A program made the position numbers and the translations under genes. A DNA stretch of 64,000 nt, taken from NCBI GenBank assembly GCA_949592205.1, contig CATIUR010000006.1, positions 68,258,001-68,322,000 of the forward strand. Reading direction: 5' to 3'. The stretch comes from Helichrysum umbraculigerum (Eukaryota; Streptophyta; Magnoliopsida; Asterales; Asteraceae). The number at the start of each line of letters is the position of its first letter. The stretch's first letter is position 1. Of the stretch, positions 18,814 through 30,788 are shown piece by piece. The notes below the pieces were generated by a model, which did no database searches, was not told the DNA's origin, and saw only the letters and a program-made list of their open reading frames with translations.

Positions 18814-21762
18814 ATGGAAGCAGTTAACAGTACGTACTTCACTCCTTTTTTTCTTTTGGTTCATTACTTTCGATCATACTATTAATTTGTTATATCCGGT
18901 AGATAGATCTTGAAGTTATATTGATGATTTATCTCCATCTGATTGTTAAGTTTGTTTTTTTATTTCCTTATTCACATTCAGATTTTTCATTGATCTTTGA
19001 TAGGATAATTTTTTATTATTTTTTTTAATAAAAAAGAAAGTTAATAGAAAAAAGTAAGGATCTAAGTCGAACAATGATGTGCTCAAGATTCACTAAATAG
19101 TTTGCTCATTATTAAAGACTCGTAAGTCGATTTTGGTGCAAAATCTCAAGAAGAACTCCAAAAATAACTGTTTACCATAGATTTTGACTCTGTCATACAT
19201 CATGTGTTTCTTTAATGTTGTCGTCTCACCAGCTTTGGTATTTGATTGCTGTCAACCAATTGTATGCTCTATGAGATAGGGAGTGGTCATTTGTAGAGGT
19301 TGCAATTTCGCTCCATTTACCTTAGGGGGGTGATTTGGGTAACGTTTCATCTCTAGTGGGTCAACGATGTAAAATATTAAGATTAGCGTAAGTGAAAAGA
19401 GTCAAATTAGTAAGCCATCGAAAGTGAATTTTGATCGCATCGGATTCAAAGAATTTCGAGTTAAAATTGCCCGTCAGAACAACCTTTTGAGAAAGTGCAT
19501 TTTGAATGCATCAAATGTCCTAAATCGTTCTAAATATTGATACTCATATCTAATAAAGTATTTAAAACTTGTGAGGTCACCCCAAATCAACCTCTTTTGA
19601 CTCGTACAGAAAATTTGTAATATTTGGCCTGTTCGCCAATCGTCTGACCCGCCCAAATTGCCTACACTACTAGTTAGTATGATAGTTGTGAAGTGTATAA
19701 ATGTTGATTTTGAGCAGCTTTACAAGATAGAGACGATAAATACTTGACAAAAGCTGTCGAAGAAGCATATAAAGCAGTAAAATGTGGCGAAGGAGATCCA
19801 TTTGGTGCAGTTATTGTTCGCAATGATGAGATTGTTGTGAGTTGTCATAACATGATACAAAAACACACTGACCCAACTGCACATGCTGAAGTTGTAGCTG
19901 TAAGAGAGGTTAGACCGTTTCTTATTTGTACAATGATCCATGTACAGTAATTAGGTTATTAAGTTCCAAGTACTAAAATGACTGTAAATGCTCATTCGTA
20001 TGATAACGAAAGTTTCTATTTCATATGGATGCCGAACTTGTTGGGTTAGCTTGTCCATAAAAACATTCACTTATATGATACGTATGAATCAAAAGCATGC
20101 TAGAAGTCTTTTAACTTCTCATACATTGAACAACATAAGAGGTTGTCTTATGCAAACCAACTAAATTAACGACTGATTAAGAACAAAATAACAAGAGGAA
20201 CTTTAATATGGTGAAAGTTTACACTTTAAGTGCGTAAAACCTGCAAATGTTGAAAATAAGCTATTAAATAAAAACAGTGATTCAGATCGACCCAAACCGT
20301 TTCCACCCGTACAAAAGGTTATTATTTCCACCCGTACTTCCTATATATTTAGTGAAAGCATGAACTATGGTTTCAGAATATGAAGTCGAACTCTTCGTAC
20401 CAAAATTGTTTTTGCTTGTGTACGTCTTTTTCATATTCTTTTGAACTCTTCTGAAGATGAATGTTTGTAAGTTTGGTCTATTTATCATTGTTGCTATTTT
20501 TATTTATAGTTTTCATTTTTTTTGTTATAACACTACCATACCACATATTTCAGGCATGTAAACAGCTGAACCAAACTGAGCTTCTTGACTGTGAAATATA
20601 TGCCTCTTGTGAGCCATGTGCTATGTGCTTTACTGCTATTCAGTATTCAGGAATGAAGGTTCTGTTTTCATCCCTTCCCTTTCTAACATTTTCATTCAAA
20701 ATATTGAAGTTGTCAATCTTGACCTATTTTATATATGAATGGTGGGTTGTGTTTTACCTAATACATGTCAACTTAGAAGAGATAGCTCAAGAGGATGGTT
20801 TAGCTTACTCGAACAGGTTGAAAGTTTTCGAAAGTCATTTTTTTTTCTACTCTGCATTCTGCAATCATACTTATAAATTGTTCTATCATAATAATATTAT
20901 ATTCTTGTAATAATAGCTAATTAGATATGAACAAAAAAGGTTATTGCGGACAACTCAACCCCAACCTGGCTCTTTTCAATCCATACTAAAAATGACCCGT
21001 TTCAACCCAAACCCATGTTATCCCATTGCTGAAATCAGTCCACCGCCCATCTTACCACCTTGATGACATATGCTTTCCACATGTTAGGATATCTAGGGTG
21101 AATTACCAAGAATACAAACCAATTTGACAAATATCTATTATCTATGTTTTAATCAACATAATAGCTATATGTAAGCGTGGTTAACTTCTTATGTATAATT
21201 GTTTCATGTATTATCTCATAATTTATAATAAATATTTTACAATTACCAGTTAGAAAATAGGTGATTATATTTGTCAAATTGACTAGAACTATCATACCCT
21301 ATTAAATCCCCTAATGAACTAACACAAAATTGTTTTCATGGTCATTAACCATATCTTGAATAACTAACTACTTATTCTATTATTTTTCGTCGGCACTAAC
21401 TGTGAGAACATTTTGGTCGAGGGTTGCTTATTTGACATGTCAAATGCAAGATTTTGTATGCTATTAGCCTTTTATAATAACTAACGTACTATCAACGTAT
21501 TTGCCAATTTTACGTATACCTGTATCAAAATTAAGTAAGCAACTAATAAATTTATCCATGTACTCTGTGGGCGCAGAGGTTGGTTTATGGTGCTAATGTC
21601 GAAACAGCAATTGCAAGTGGGTTCGATGCTTTCATATCAGATGCATTAAGGGGTACTGGATTTTATCATAAGGCTGACTTAGAGATTCAAAAAGCCGATG
21701 GTGATGTAGCCATTATTGCGGAACAAGTATTTGAAAACATCAAAGCCAAGTTCTCTATGTAA
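18814..21762 (+). CDS. GSDA: Guanosine deaminase-like protein, copy A (four exons)
   Basis: Exons 18814-18829, 19718-19908, 20554-20658 and 21577-21762. All junctions are GT..AG with compatible phases, giving 165 residues. The cytidine/deoxycytidylate deaminase fold is evident: PTAHAE (His61 zinc ligand, Glu63 proton shuttle) and CEPCAMC (Cys91 and Cys94 zinc ligands). The C-terminal part (LVYGA, SDALRGTGFYHKADLEIQKADG) matches plant guanosine deaminase, the cytosolic enzyme converting guanosine to xanthosine in purine breakdown. The N terminus is about 20 residues shorter than the Arabidopsis protein: exon 1 gives only MEAVN plus one base, and the usual segment before the deaminase core is not found in intron 1. 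Exon 1 is supported by conservation in three copies. Intron 2 is about 450 bp longer than in copy B. No inactivating change seen. Confidence 0.86.
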
Positions 21763-21919
21763 TGACACTTGAACTTAATAATCTGACTTTTGTATTTTGG
21801 ATTCTATCATTCACAAACGAGTTCAAACATTTTTGTATCACACGATAATGATAGAACACCACGTGAATGCAGTTAAATAAAGTGATTTGAATATTGAAAG
21901 GTTTAATTAGTCATGTATG

Positions 21920-22470
21920 TAGGCCTGTAAGCGAACTGAACGTTCGACGAACTATTCACGAACCGTTCGGCGGGAAGTTCGTTTATGTTCGTTCGTTTCG
22001 TTATATGAACGAACATGAACAAATTTTTACGTTCGTTTAATTATATGAACGAACATGAACACATGTCTCGTTCGTTCATTTACGTTCGTGAACGTTCGAT
22101 AACATGTTTGTGAACGTTCAGTTAAATGTTCGTTTATTAACTAATAGTTTAATTAAATTAATACATATTTGTATATGTTATTTTGATAAAGCTAAATATC
22201 AAATAGAATATTATTAATATTTTGATATTTTCATTTGATAATATTAAACATCTTGATATTTTTACCTTATATTTCCATATCACATTTCCCTCCACTCCAA
22301 AAACACATCCACTCTCTCCCTCCACTAGTTCCAGATGTGCTACTCTTTCCAACGATCGGACCAAGCAAATGAATTTATCTTGATATTGTGATCGTTTTGT
22401 AATGTTGAATATGCATCGCAAAGTTTCAAGTTATATAATATATATGTATAGATGTGTGTGTGTGTGTGCG

Positions 22471-22532
<62 letters not shown>

Positions 22533-22912
22533 TCAAATGAGAACCACTTTAAAGTTGAGAACTGTGAGAACCACAATGAATACGTGTTTGTTCACATGTG
22601 ATTAACCTCAATTATATGTGAACATTGATGTACGTTTAATTGAAAAAGAAAAAAGTAAAAAAAAAATCTTAAAATCATATCGAAAAACGCAAAAAACAAA
22701 TACATGTTCACATGTGAACGATAATGTGAACAAATCGGTTAAAATGCATTTTAAGACGTAAATTTAAGATTTTTTTTTTTTACTTTTTTCTTTTTCAATT
22801 AAACGTACATCAATGTTCACATATGATTGAAGTTAATCACATGTGAACAAATACGTATTCGTTGTGGTTTTACACAGTTCTCAACTTTAAAGTGGTTCTC
22901 ATTTGAACCTCC

Positions 22913-22967
<55 letters not shown>

Positions 22968-23201
22968 CGTTTATGTTTGTTGAGGTTCGTTTAAGGTATT
23001 AATGAAGAAATGCATTAAATTATGTGTTTGTTCGTGTACGTTCGTTTGTGTTCGTGAACAAACAAATTTTCTTAATGAACGAACATGAACAACAAAATAC
23101 GTTCGCCTATCCGTTCGTGTTCGTTCATTTGTTCGTCAAAACCTTAATGAACGAACACGAACAGACTCCGTTCGTGTTCGTTCGGTTCGTTTACAGGCCT
23201 A
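21920..23201. mobile_element. hAT-like non-autonomous element, 1.28 kb
   Basis: Starts TAGGCCTGTAAGCGAAC and ends with the inverted match GTTCGTTTACAGGCCTA. The 8-bp target duplication CATGTATG is at 21912-21919 and 23202-23209. Both ends carry dense GAACGAACATGAAC / GTTCGTGTTCGTTC strings in both orientations, likely subterminal transposase-binding sites. There is no transposase frame. The interior contains (TA)n tracts and a second foldback element (22529-22910). It lies about 160 bp after the GSDA-A stop codon. Confidence 0.88.
22529..22910. mobile_element. Foldback MITE nested in the hAT-like element
   Basis: About 150-bp near-perfect inverted arms starting AGGTTCAAATGAGAACC and ending GGTTCTCATTTGAACCT, with an asymmetric centre of about 65 bp. 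Long (TA)n tracts lie on both sides (22475-22527 and 22915-22963), so insertion into a TA repeat is likely. The poly-A/poly-T runs of the arms pair with one another. Confidence 0.85.
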
Positions 23202-23209
23202 CATGTATG

Positions 23210-23936
23210 TATTGAAATGTTTGGTTAATCTGGATGCTCATAATATTTCGGTCCATAGATGTCATGGAACATCGTTTTATTAGCATATGAATTCATTTAT
23301 TACAAATTTGGATATCTATATATGTGGTTGAAATCAAAAGTTTTAAAACTTCAAGGACTCTAGATAATTCAAGACAAACTCTAATTAATAATTTAAAGGA
23401 ACATTTTGTAATTGTTGGAGGTCCAGACTGTAAATTCTTTTTCTCCTTTCTATGGTTTTTATCTTTTGATTCATCTTCTTCATGTGGTTTGAAAAAAGTT
23501 CTCATTACTAAATATATGAAACTCGTAACTATATCTCAAAGTTTTTTTTTTTTTTTTTTAGGGGAAGATCGACGACCCTCACTTGCCCCTTATAAGATCC
23601 GCCGATGATTAATTTGGAGAAAAAGTATATTGAGAGTAATATGTCAAATTTAATATATTACTTTGAAGGTGATTATTTATTTTGAAACAAATTAAAATGA
23701 AAATGTAAACACTTATCACGGAGGTAATAACTTTTTATATGTAAAAATATTAGCAACCTCCACTTCTATAAGTTGCTGCATGTGGACCAAACGTATATCC
23801 GATACAGTTGACCACCTACAGAATCCAGAAATGACACAAAGCCCCCTCATGTATGCACAAGTTTTTATAAAACATTTTTGTTAAAAAGTGCACACGTTTT
23901 TATTTATAAAAAAAAGAGTTAATTTAATTCTATCAG
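23210..23936. other. Intergenic DNA, 5' flank of the OSR-B unit
   Basis: Contains an oligo-T run (23541-23559) next to GGGGAAGATCGACGACC, perhaps the end of an unidentified retroelement. From about 23765 it is a diverged copy of the OSR-A upstream region, up to the junction with retrotransposon fragment C at 23936/23937. Confidence 0.55.
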
Positions 23937-24588
23937 CTTTATATGGCCTTCGGGCATCGTTGTTAATGAGGTCAACAAGTTGATGAACTGTTGGTTGGGC
24001 TAGTGAGTTGTTGTGTGAACGGTACAGGGAAGTACTTCATTTGTTGTGTGTGCTGAACTGTACCTAAGTACGATAAACACTAGCTATCGGTCTCGTCCGT
24101 TATGGCCATACGGATATGTTTGGATAAGTGATCTTGGGGAGCCGCCCGGGTGCTAAGGTTATCCCCGGATCCACCGATCCTCATTAAGTTGTTGTTGATT
24201 GTTGTAGTTGCGAATACTTGTTGTTGTTAATTGGTTTAGCTAAGTTAAATGTTGAGTGTTGGATTTACTCACTTAGCTATGTGCTAATCCCTCGTTGTTA
24301 CTTCCTGCAGACTTTTGTTTTGAGCATGAGGGTGGGTAGCAGGAAGGTCAAACTTTGGAAGAATGGAATGTTTGATATTCAAGCTACTCTGACTATTTTG
24401 TAATAACTCGGTTTAGTTCATATAATACCCCGTCATGCTAATCTTTTGAACAAGTTTTAAATTGAAGTGACTTAAACATGTAGACGGTTTTAATATTTTA
24501 GTAGATTATGTAATCAAGTATTGTGTTTTATTAATCTTCGCTTCCGTATTTTATATAATATTATCACTATGAAATGAGGGGTGTTATA
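23937..24588 (+). mobile_element. Truncated 5' LTR of element C
   Basis: The 3' portion of an LTR ending GAGGGGTGTTATA, like solo LTR F. It contains the conserved CCACCGATCCTCAT box and the hairpin/acceptor module: stem TTAGC (24273-24277), loop TATGT, GCTAA (24283-24287), then CCTGCAG at 24310. The LTR beginning (TGTAACATCC in relatives) is missing; the sequence starts abruptly in DNA homologous to the OSR-A upstream region. Confidence 0.85.
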
Positions 24589-24591
24589 AGT

Positions 24592-24603
24592 TGGTATCAG
24601 AGC
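24592..24603 (+). other. Primer binding site of element C
   Basis: TGGTATCAGAGC, initiator Met tRNA type, three bases after the LTR end. Confidence 0.93.
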
Positions 24604-24761
24604 ATAGTTTTGGGATAATTGTTCATTGTTGAATGATAAATCCCAAAACTCGAGCGTGATATATCAAACATTCTTGGGTATGGGATTAGTATTGGTTGAT
24701 GGTAGTTAGTATTGAGATGCTAACGATTAACAAAGTTCGAGTGTTGTGTTGAATTTCAGAA

Positions 24762-27700
24762 ATGGCAGATAACGAACCACCGACCACCAACCCCAACAAT
24801 GTCTCCCGGATTGTCGCTCCTCACTTAGAGCCTAATACCGAGCAACATGATCATGATGGTACTTCTCAACCAACCGGACACCAATCTAACCGAGATGAGT
24901 ATATTCATGAGATGGAAGATGAGTTGGTGTTTCTTAGGGAATTCAAGAGGAAAGCTGAGGAAGCTGCGACTAGACAGTTATTTCAGCAAGCCCCAGTCTT
25001 TGGTTCTGGTTCAACTTCCCAATCAGATAAGAAGTGTTCATACAAGACTTTTATGGCTAGTCGACCACCGGAATTTCAAGGAAGTAAAAATCCTACAGTA
25101 ACGTTGAATTGGCTTAGGGATATGGAACGCAAATTTGATGTGATTTGTTGTGAGGATGAACTTAAGGTTAAATATGCGGTTCAATGCATGAAGGACGAGG
25201 CTATGGTTTGGTGGGATTCCGTTACCGGACACTTGACGCAACAACAAAAGGAATCTATTAATTGGTCTCAATTTCATCAAGCTGTGCGTAACCAATATTG
25301 TTCGGATTTTGATATTGCTAGAATTCGGAGAGAGTTTGTGAATCTTCGATTGAAGGATGACATGACTATTGATGAACTGATCTCGCAGTTTACGGATAAG
25401 CTTAGGTTTGTGCAACAATGGGTTCCGGATGAGAAAACGCAAATCGAACAATTCGTGGATACCTTACCGGATAACTATCGTACGGTTGTGAGATTGGCAA
25501 AGGATTTAACGCATGCTTTCAATCTTGCAAGATCCGCTGATAGTGATTTGAGTGGTTTGCGATTATGGCAAGGACGGGATACAAGTTCCTCTAAGGCAAG
25601 AACGGAATCGTCGGGTAAGAATAAATCTCGGTGGCAAGGGAATCGACAGGGTGGTAAGAAATTTGTTGGAAGAAGTGGTTCTTCAGGAAGTTCCAATAGT
25701 TCAAATTGGTGTAGTTCGTGTAGGTCTCGGCATGATGGTCCGTGTACGGCTAAGACGAACAAATGTATGAAGTGTGGGGAATTGGGTCATGATATAAAAA
25801 GTTGCCGATATCCAAACTTTGTTTGTTGGTCATGTAAGAAAGAGGGGCATAGGGTTGGTCAATGTCCGGAGGCAAGGTCGACGGGGTCGGGTTCGGTCGG
25901 GAGTTCGGGATCTTCCGGTCAGAAAAGAAAGAACCCTCCTCCAGCAACTAGTAGGGCTTTTCAGATGACGGTTGATGAGGCCGTGCGTACTGAAGATGTT
26001 ATCACGGGTACATTTCTTATAAACTCTGTACCTGCACGTGTATTGTTTGATTCGGGTGCTAATTGTACTTTCATTTCTGTGCAATTTTGTGATAAGTTGA
26101 AATTAACCCCTACTGTGATAGCAAAGCCTATAGAAGTAGAAATAGTTAGTGGTAAGTTAGTTCCTGTTACTACCTCGGTGAATGGAGCTAATATTACTAT
26201 TGATGATCATGTTTTTCCTATTTCCTTCTTGTTGATGCCAATCCCTAGTTTCGATGTAATTATTGGTATGGATTGGTTGAGTCAGAATAAGGCTAGTATT
26301 GATTGTCATCGAAAGTTGGTTAGGATCCCAATCTCCGAAGGGTCATATGTTGTGGCTCGAGGAGAACGGGATGGTGTAGCTATTCCTTTGATTTCATTGA
26401 TGAAAGCTAGGAAGTCATTGTCAAAAGGTTGTGAGTCATACCTAGCCTATGTAGTTGATGCCAAATTAGAAAGGAAAACTGTTTCGGATGTTCCTGTTGT
26501 TTGTGAGTACCCCGATGTGTTCCCTGATGAGTTGCCTGGGTTACCGCCAGTTAGAGAAGTAGAATACAGAATTGATCTTGTTCCGGGTTCATCGCCGATT
26601 GCTAAAGCTCCCTATAGGTTAGCTCCTTCGGAGATTCGTGAAATGATGAATCAGATTCAGGAATTGTTGGATAGAGGTTTTATCAGGCCTAGTTCCTCGC
26701 CGTGGGGTGCACCAGTGTTGTTTGTGAAAAAGAAGGATGGGTCATTGCGGATGTGTATTGATTATAGGGAATTAAATAAGAGGACTGTTAAGAACAAATA
26801 TCCCTTGCCCAGAATAGATGATTTGTTTGATCAGTTGCAGGGTTCGTCAGTGTATTCTAAAATTGATTTGAGGTCGGGTTATCATCAGGTCCGTGTTTGT
26901 GAACAAGATATACCTAAAACTGCTTTTCGTACTAGGTACGGTCATTATGAATTTCTGGTCATGCCGTTTGGTTTAACAAATGCACCAGCAGTATTTATGG
27001 ATTTGATGAACCGTGTGTGTCGACCGTTCTTGGATCAATTTGTTATTGTTTTCATTGATGATATACTTATCTATTCGAAATCTGAAACCGAGCATGCCGC
27101 GCATTTGAGATTGGTTCTTGAAACATTGAGACGGGAACAGTTATATGCAAAGTTTTCCAAATGTGAATTCTGGATTCAAGAAGTTCAGTTTTTGGGCCAT
27201 ATAATTTGTCGAGATGGTGTGAAAGTGGATCCATCAAAGATTTCAGCTGTGATGAATTGGAATGCACCGAAATCTGTTTCTGAGATAAGGAGTTTCCTTG
27301 GATTAGCGGGATATTATCGGAAATTTATTAAGGATTTCTCTAAGATAGCCGGTCCGTTAACTAAGTTAACCCGTAAAGAGGAGAAGTATGTGTGGACTGA
27401 TCAACAGGAGCAAGCTTTCCAGACATTGAAACAATTGTTGTGTCAGACATCGATTTTAGCATTACCAGAAGGTACTGATGATTTTGTGGTTTATTGCGAC
27501 GCTTCATATTCGGGTTTGGGATGTGTCTTAATGCAAAGGGATAGAGTTATCGCTTATGCTTCTCGACAGTTGAAACCACATGAGAAGAATTATCCTACGC
27601 ATGATTTAGAACTCGCCGCAGTTGTATTTGCCCTTAAACTTTGGAGACATTACTTATATGGGACTCGATGTGTTGTGTGTACCGATCACAAGAGTTTGCA

Positions 27701-28240
27701 GTATGTGTTCTCCCAGAAAGAATTGAATATGCGACAAAGGCGGTGGTTAGAGTTAATCAAGGATTATGATTGTGAAATTAGATACCATCCGGGCAAAGCG
27801 AATGTGGTAGCCGATGCTTTAAGTCGAAAGAATACTCTCGATCGAGCTTTCTATATAAAAGTGAATGTTTCCTCGGATTTGATTAATCAGATTAGAGTTG
27901 TACAACTTGAAGCTTTAAAAGATCAGAATCTGAAATCGGAAATCATGTTAAAACGCAAGGATGAATTAGTTGATGATTCAAGAGGATTAAAGACTTATCA
28001 GTCTCGTGTTTGGATTCCTTCCATTGGTGGTATTCGGGATTTAATTTTGAATGAAGCTCATAAGTCACGCATGTCCATTCATCCGGGTAGTACTCGAATG
28101 TATAATGACTTGAAACCGTTGTATTGGTGGCCAACGATGAAAACCGACATTGCAAAGTTTGTGGGATCGTGTCATATTTGTGCTCAGGTCAAAGCGGAAC
28201 ATCAAAAGCCGTATGGGTCGTTAAAACAGTTGGAAATACC
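24762..28240 (+). pseudogene. gag-pol: Gag-pol of Ty3 chromovirus C, truncated in integrase
   Basis: One open frame from MADNEP to the break. Gag domain at about 95-270; zinc knuckles CMKCGELGHDIKSC (about 335) and CWSCKKEGHRVGQC (about 355); aspartic protease DSGAN (about 430); reverse transcriptase about 600-800 with FIDDIL (about 764); RNase H starting FVVYCDAS (about 908); and the integrase HHCC zinc-binding domain (H from about 1099, CHIC about 1136). At 28240/28241, after QLEIP, the sequence passes into DNA homologous to the OSR-A upstream region, and the frame reads on nonsensically to 28337. Integrase core, chromodomain, polypurine tract and 3' LTR are absent. The frame has no stop or shift over 3.4 kb, so the truncation is probably recent. 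Closest relative in the window is element D. Confidence 0.93.
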
Positions 28241-28544
28241 TTATCATGGTTATTATTATTATATTTTCATTTTAAATAATTTAAATAAATTCTATTATAT
28301 TTTTAAAATAATGAAAAGTAAGAAAGAAATTTTTTGATGGATCATAATTGGTTTCATACTTTCATGCATATATGCTCGTGAAATTTAATCGCACCATATG
28401 GTCTTAACGCGAAACGTTGCTTCAATTCATTGTTACCGATTCAATGACTATGCATGGTCAAAAATGCTAACCGCCGTTGACTACCACGTATCCCGATTGC
28501 AATGTACCTTCAATTCTCTACATGCATGCAGCCAAAAATAACCA

Positions 28545-28604
28545 CCATGCAACCGTCACATCGCTTCCCAACAGACACCGCACCCCTACACTTTACTATA
28601 TATA
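28545..28604 (+). promoter_or_regulatory. OSR-B core promoter
   Basis: CCATGCAACCGTCACAT (28545-28561) and TATATATA (28597-28604), 125 nt before the ATG. Retrotransposon fragment C ends about 300 bp upstream. Confidence 0.7.
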
Positions 28605-28728
28605 CTTCATATCATTTTTGCATTCGACTACAGAGATACATACATTCTTGTGTGGGGCAAAATTAATTATACTAAATTCCATCTTTTGTACGTCCTACAT
28701 TCCGTTTAACTTTCAAGAAGAAGATTCG

Positions 28729-28935
28729 ATGGAAAATATTGAGCATGGATGGGGAATGGGGTCGGTCATGACCATGCTAATCATGGTTGCTTGTATGGTT
28801 TTCATCCCGTTGGTCATGGGAGCGGTGGGACCGCCATCTCTTCCGGTGATTCTCCTCATCCCGGTGTTATTGGTGGCTATTATCATCTTTATGTCTATTG
28901 CTTCGGACCCTAATGGCCACAACAAGTTTAATTGA
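28729..28935 (+). CDS. Small two-pass membrane protein, ARGOS/OSR-like (copy B)
   Basis: 68 residues, one exon. It differs from copy A at four positions (Y6H, I14M, P32A, N60D), all outside the strongly hydrophobic cores except I14M. Membrane segment 1 is about 11-30, the turn is GAVGPPSLP, and membrane segment 2 is about 40-58, with tail ASDPNGHNKFN. Promoter, 5' untranslated region and 3' flank are all recognisable duplicates of copy A, so this is a segmental and not a retro-copy. Likely role as for copy A, inferred from the family. The distal upstream region was replaced by retrotransposon fragment C, so its regulation could differ from copy A. Confidence 0.72.
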   Translation: MENIEHGWGMGSVMTMLIMVACMVFIPLVMGAVGPPSLPVILLIPVLLVAIIIFMSIASDPNGHNKFN

Positions 28936-29636
28936 GTATCTTGATCTCCAGTTCTATCTTATATATGATGAATGAATGTATCTCAAACTATTAATTTAAA
29001 TTATTATTATCGTTTCGTGCGTATCAAATCTTGTTGAATTGGCTCCTTCTTTTGTTTATATACGTACGTTCGTTCATGCATGTTTGTTATGAATTGTGTG
29101 TATATATGCATGATTACGTGTAACAACATGCATGATGCGTGAAACTAAATATGCCACTCGTACATATATAGCATATAATAACAACAAAATGATCGATTAG
29201 TACTCGATCGTGAATGGCACATGTAGATCAACGTACAGATTCATATGTATGAAACATCACTGTTTCACACAAATTGCACACAATTTAAATTTTATTGGTT
29301 TCAAAATGTAATTATGTTCGGGCTTGAAATAAAAACAAAAAACATATTGATATAGGATTGTCATATCGATCATAAATATATTAAACGTTGAAACTTTTCT
29401 TTTAATTATACCACCAAAAACCAGAAGAGCTTTTCGATCTGTTGTTAAAATGTTATATATGTTCTCGTCTTGAATCCATAGAAACTTTACCTTATGATCC
29501 AAAAAGTTATGGGCTGGTTTTATTGACCACACAGTGGTCACTGATTTTGATCAGATTAGTAACAAATTTCATATTCATATTGGTTAGTGACAATATTCAA
29601 TGAAAGTGAAGTCAAAAACTCTAGTGACCACCATAA
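28936..29636. other. 3' flank of OSR-B
   Basis: The first ~300 bp parallel the DNA after OSR-A. Beyond that, AT-rich DNA without recognisable content. Confidence 0.55.
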
Positions 29637-29645
29637 TTTTGTTAT

Positions 29646-30087
29646 GAGTAAATTACGTTCCTAGTCTGTGTGGTATATATGTTATTTCACTCACAGTCTT
29701 TGGGTCGTCTTTTTTTGCGGTCTCAGTCTCTCGATCCGGGTTTATGTTTCATTCCCGGTCCCTGACCCTTAACGCCGGTTAATTTTACCCGTTAGGTCAG
29801 TCAATGTGCGTGGCACAAGAGGGCGAAAATGACGTTTCCGTCCATTGTAAACCCTTTTTTAGGTCTTTGAACATCCACGTACCTTTTTCAAGTCCTTGAA
29901 AAGTCCCTTTCGCCCTTTGTACCTCGCAAGTTGGATGAGTTAACGAGAAAAATTAACCGACGTTATGGTTAGGGATCGGGAGTGAAACATAAATTCGGGT
30001 CGAGGGACTAGGACCGTAAAAAAATGACCTAGGAACTGAGAGTGAAATAACGTGCATACCACAAGAAACTGACAACGTAATTTACTC
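29646..30087. mobile_element. MULE-type MITE with about 165-bp inverted repeats
   Basis: 442 bp; both ends read GAGTAAATTACGTT inward. Exact 9-bp target duplication TTTTGTTAT at 29637-29645 and 30088-30096. Inverted arms extend about 165 bp with scattered mismatches, and nothing is encoded. Confidence 0.9.
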
Positions 30088-30096
30088 TTTTGTTAT

Positions 30097-30535
30097 TAAT
30101 CAGAGACAAAATACTTAATCCTAAATCGATCTCGCGCCAGACCTGTAGTGACAAAAGGTGACCACCTAAATCTCATCGCTACAACTATCTACGGACCAGT
30201 GGTGAAGCTAGAATGGGGCAGCGGCCCTCTCAAAAATCTTGAAATTACGTAAAAAAAATAAAAAAAAAATTAAGGTATTAACGACAATTTTGAAATTTTG
30301 ACCCCTTAAAAGTATAACGAAGAATAAAATACTCTTTTTTTGCATCCACCATGTAGATTTCCTAACTCCGTCTTTGCTAGTGACCGATTTTTACCTATTA
30401 ATTAGTGACCAAGTCCCTTGTAACTTAGTGTTATTTTTCTTTATCGTATACATTATACGTATCTATGGTAAATTTAAATTTTTAACTCTTGGAAAGTATC
30501 TCGTATCATTAATGGATGAAACTGTAGTGGATAAA
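30097..30535. other. Intergenic DNA left of nested element E
   Basis: A degenerate hAT-like inverted-repeat piece may occupy about 30190-30390 (starts CAGTGGTGAAGCTAG, ends near CTCCGTCTTTGCTAGTG), without a clear target duplication. No gene seen. Confidence 0.45.
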
Positions 30536-30693
30536 AGAAATGAAACGCCCCGAAAACAGAACCATTTTTTTTTACCTAACACTGAAAACACACTCTATTA
30601 GGTCCCACATCTAAAATATGACATTATAGACTCGTTATATCGTTCCCTTAATCAAATAATGACTCAATTAATAAAATGTTGAATTTACAAGCG

Positions 30694-30788
30694 ATTCCCC
30701 AGGAATGACTCCCATTCCCCCGGAATAAGGGCTGCTGTTAGCACTTAAATTCAGATTCTTCAGGAATGACTCCGATTCCCCAGGAATC
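30694..30788 (-). repeat. Hairpin doublets in LTR E
   Basis: Four short palindromes of type ATTCC-cca-GGAAT in two doublets. The spacer inside a doublet is GACTCCC or GACTCCG, and each doublet is followed by (A)AGGGCTGC or CAGGGCTGC. The same array is in the other LTR at about 47488-47582. Confidence 0.85.

Noticed and set aside
22158..22421. Captured host exon in the hAT-like element (87-codon minus frame)
   Set aside because: No recognisable protein similarity; the hydrophilic stretch is short and the composition is not clearly coding.
22402..22605. Frames rich in alternating Tyr/Ile
   Set aside because: Translation of the (TA)n tract.
23541..23608. SINE or LINE tail (T-run followed by GC-richer segment)
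   Set aside because: Too short, with no promoter boxes and no target duplication found.
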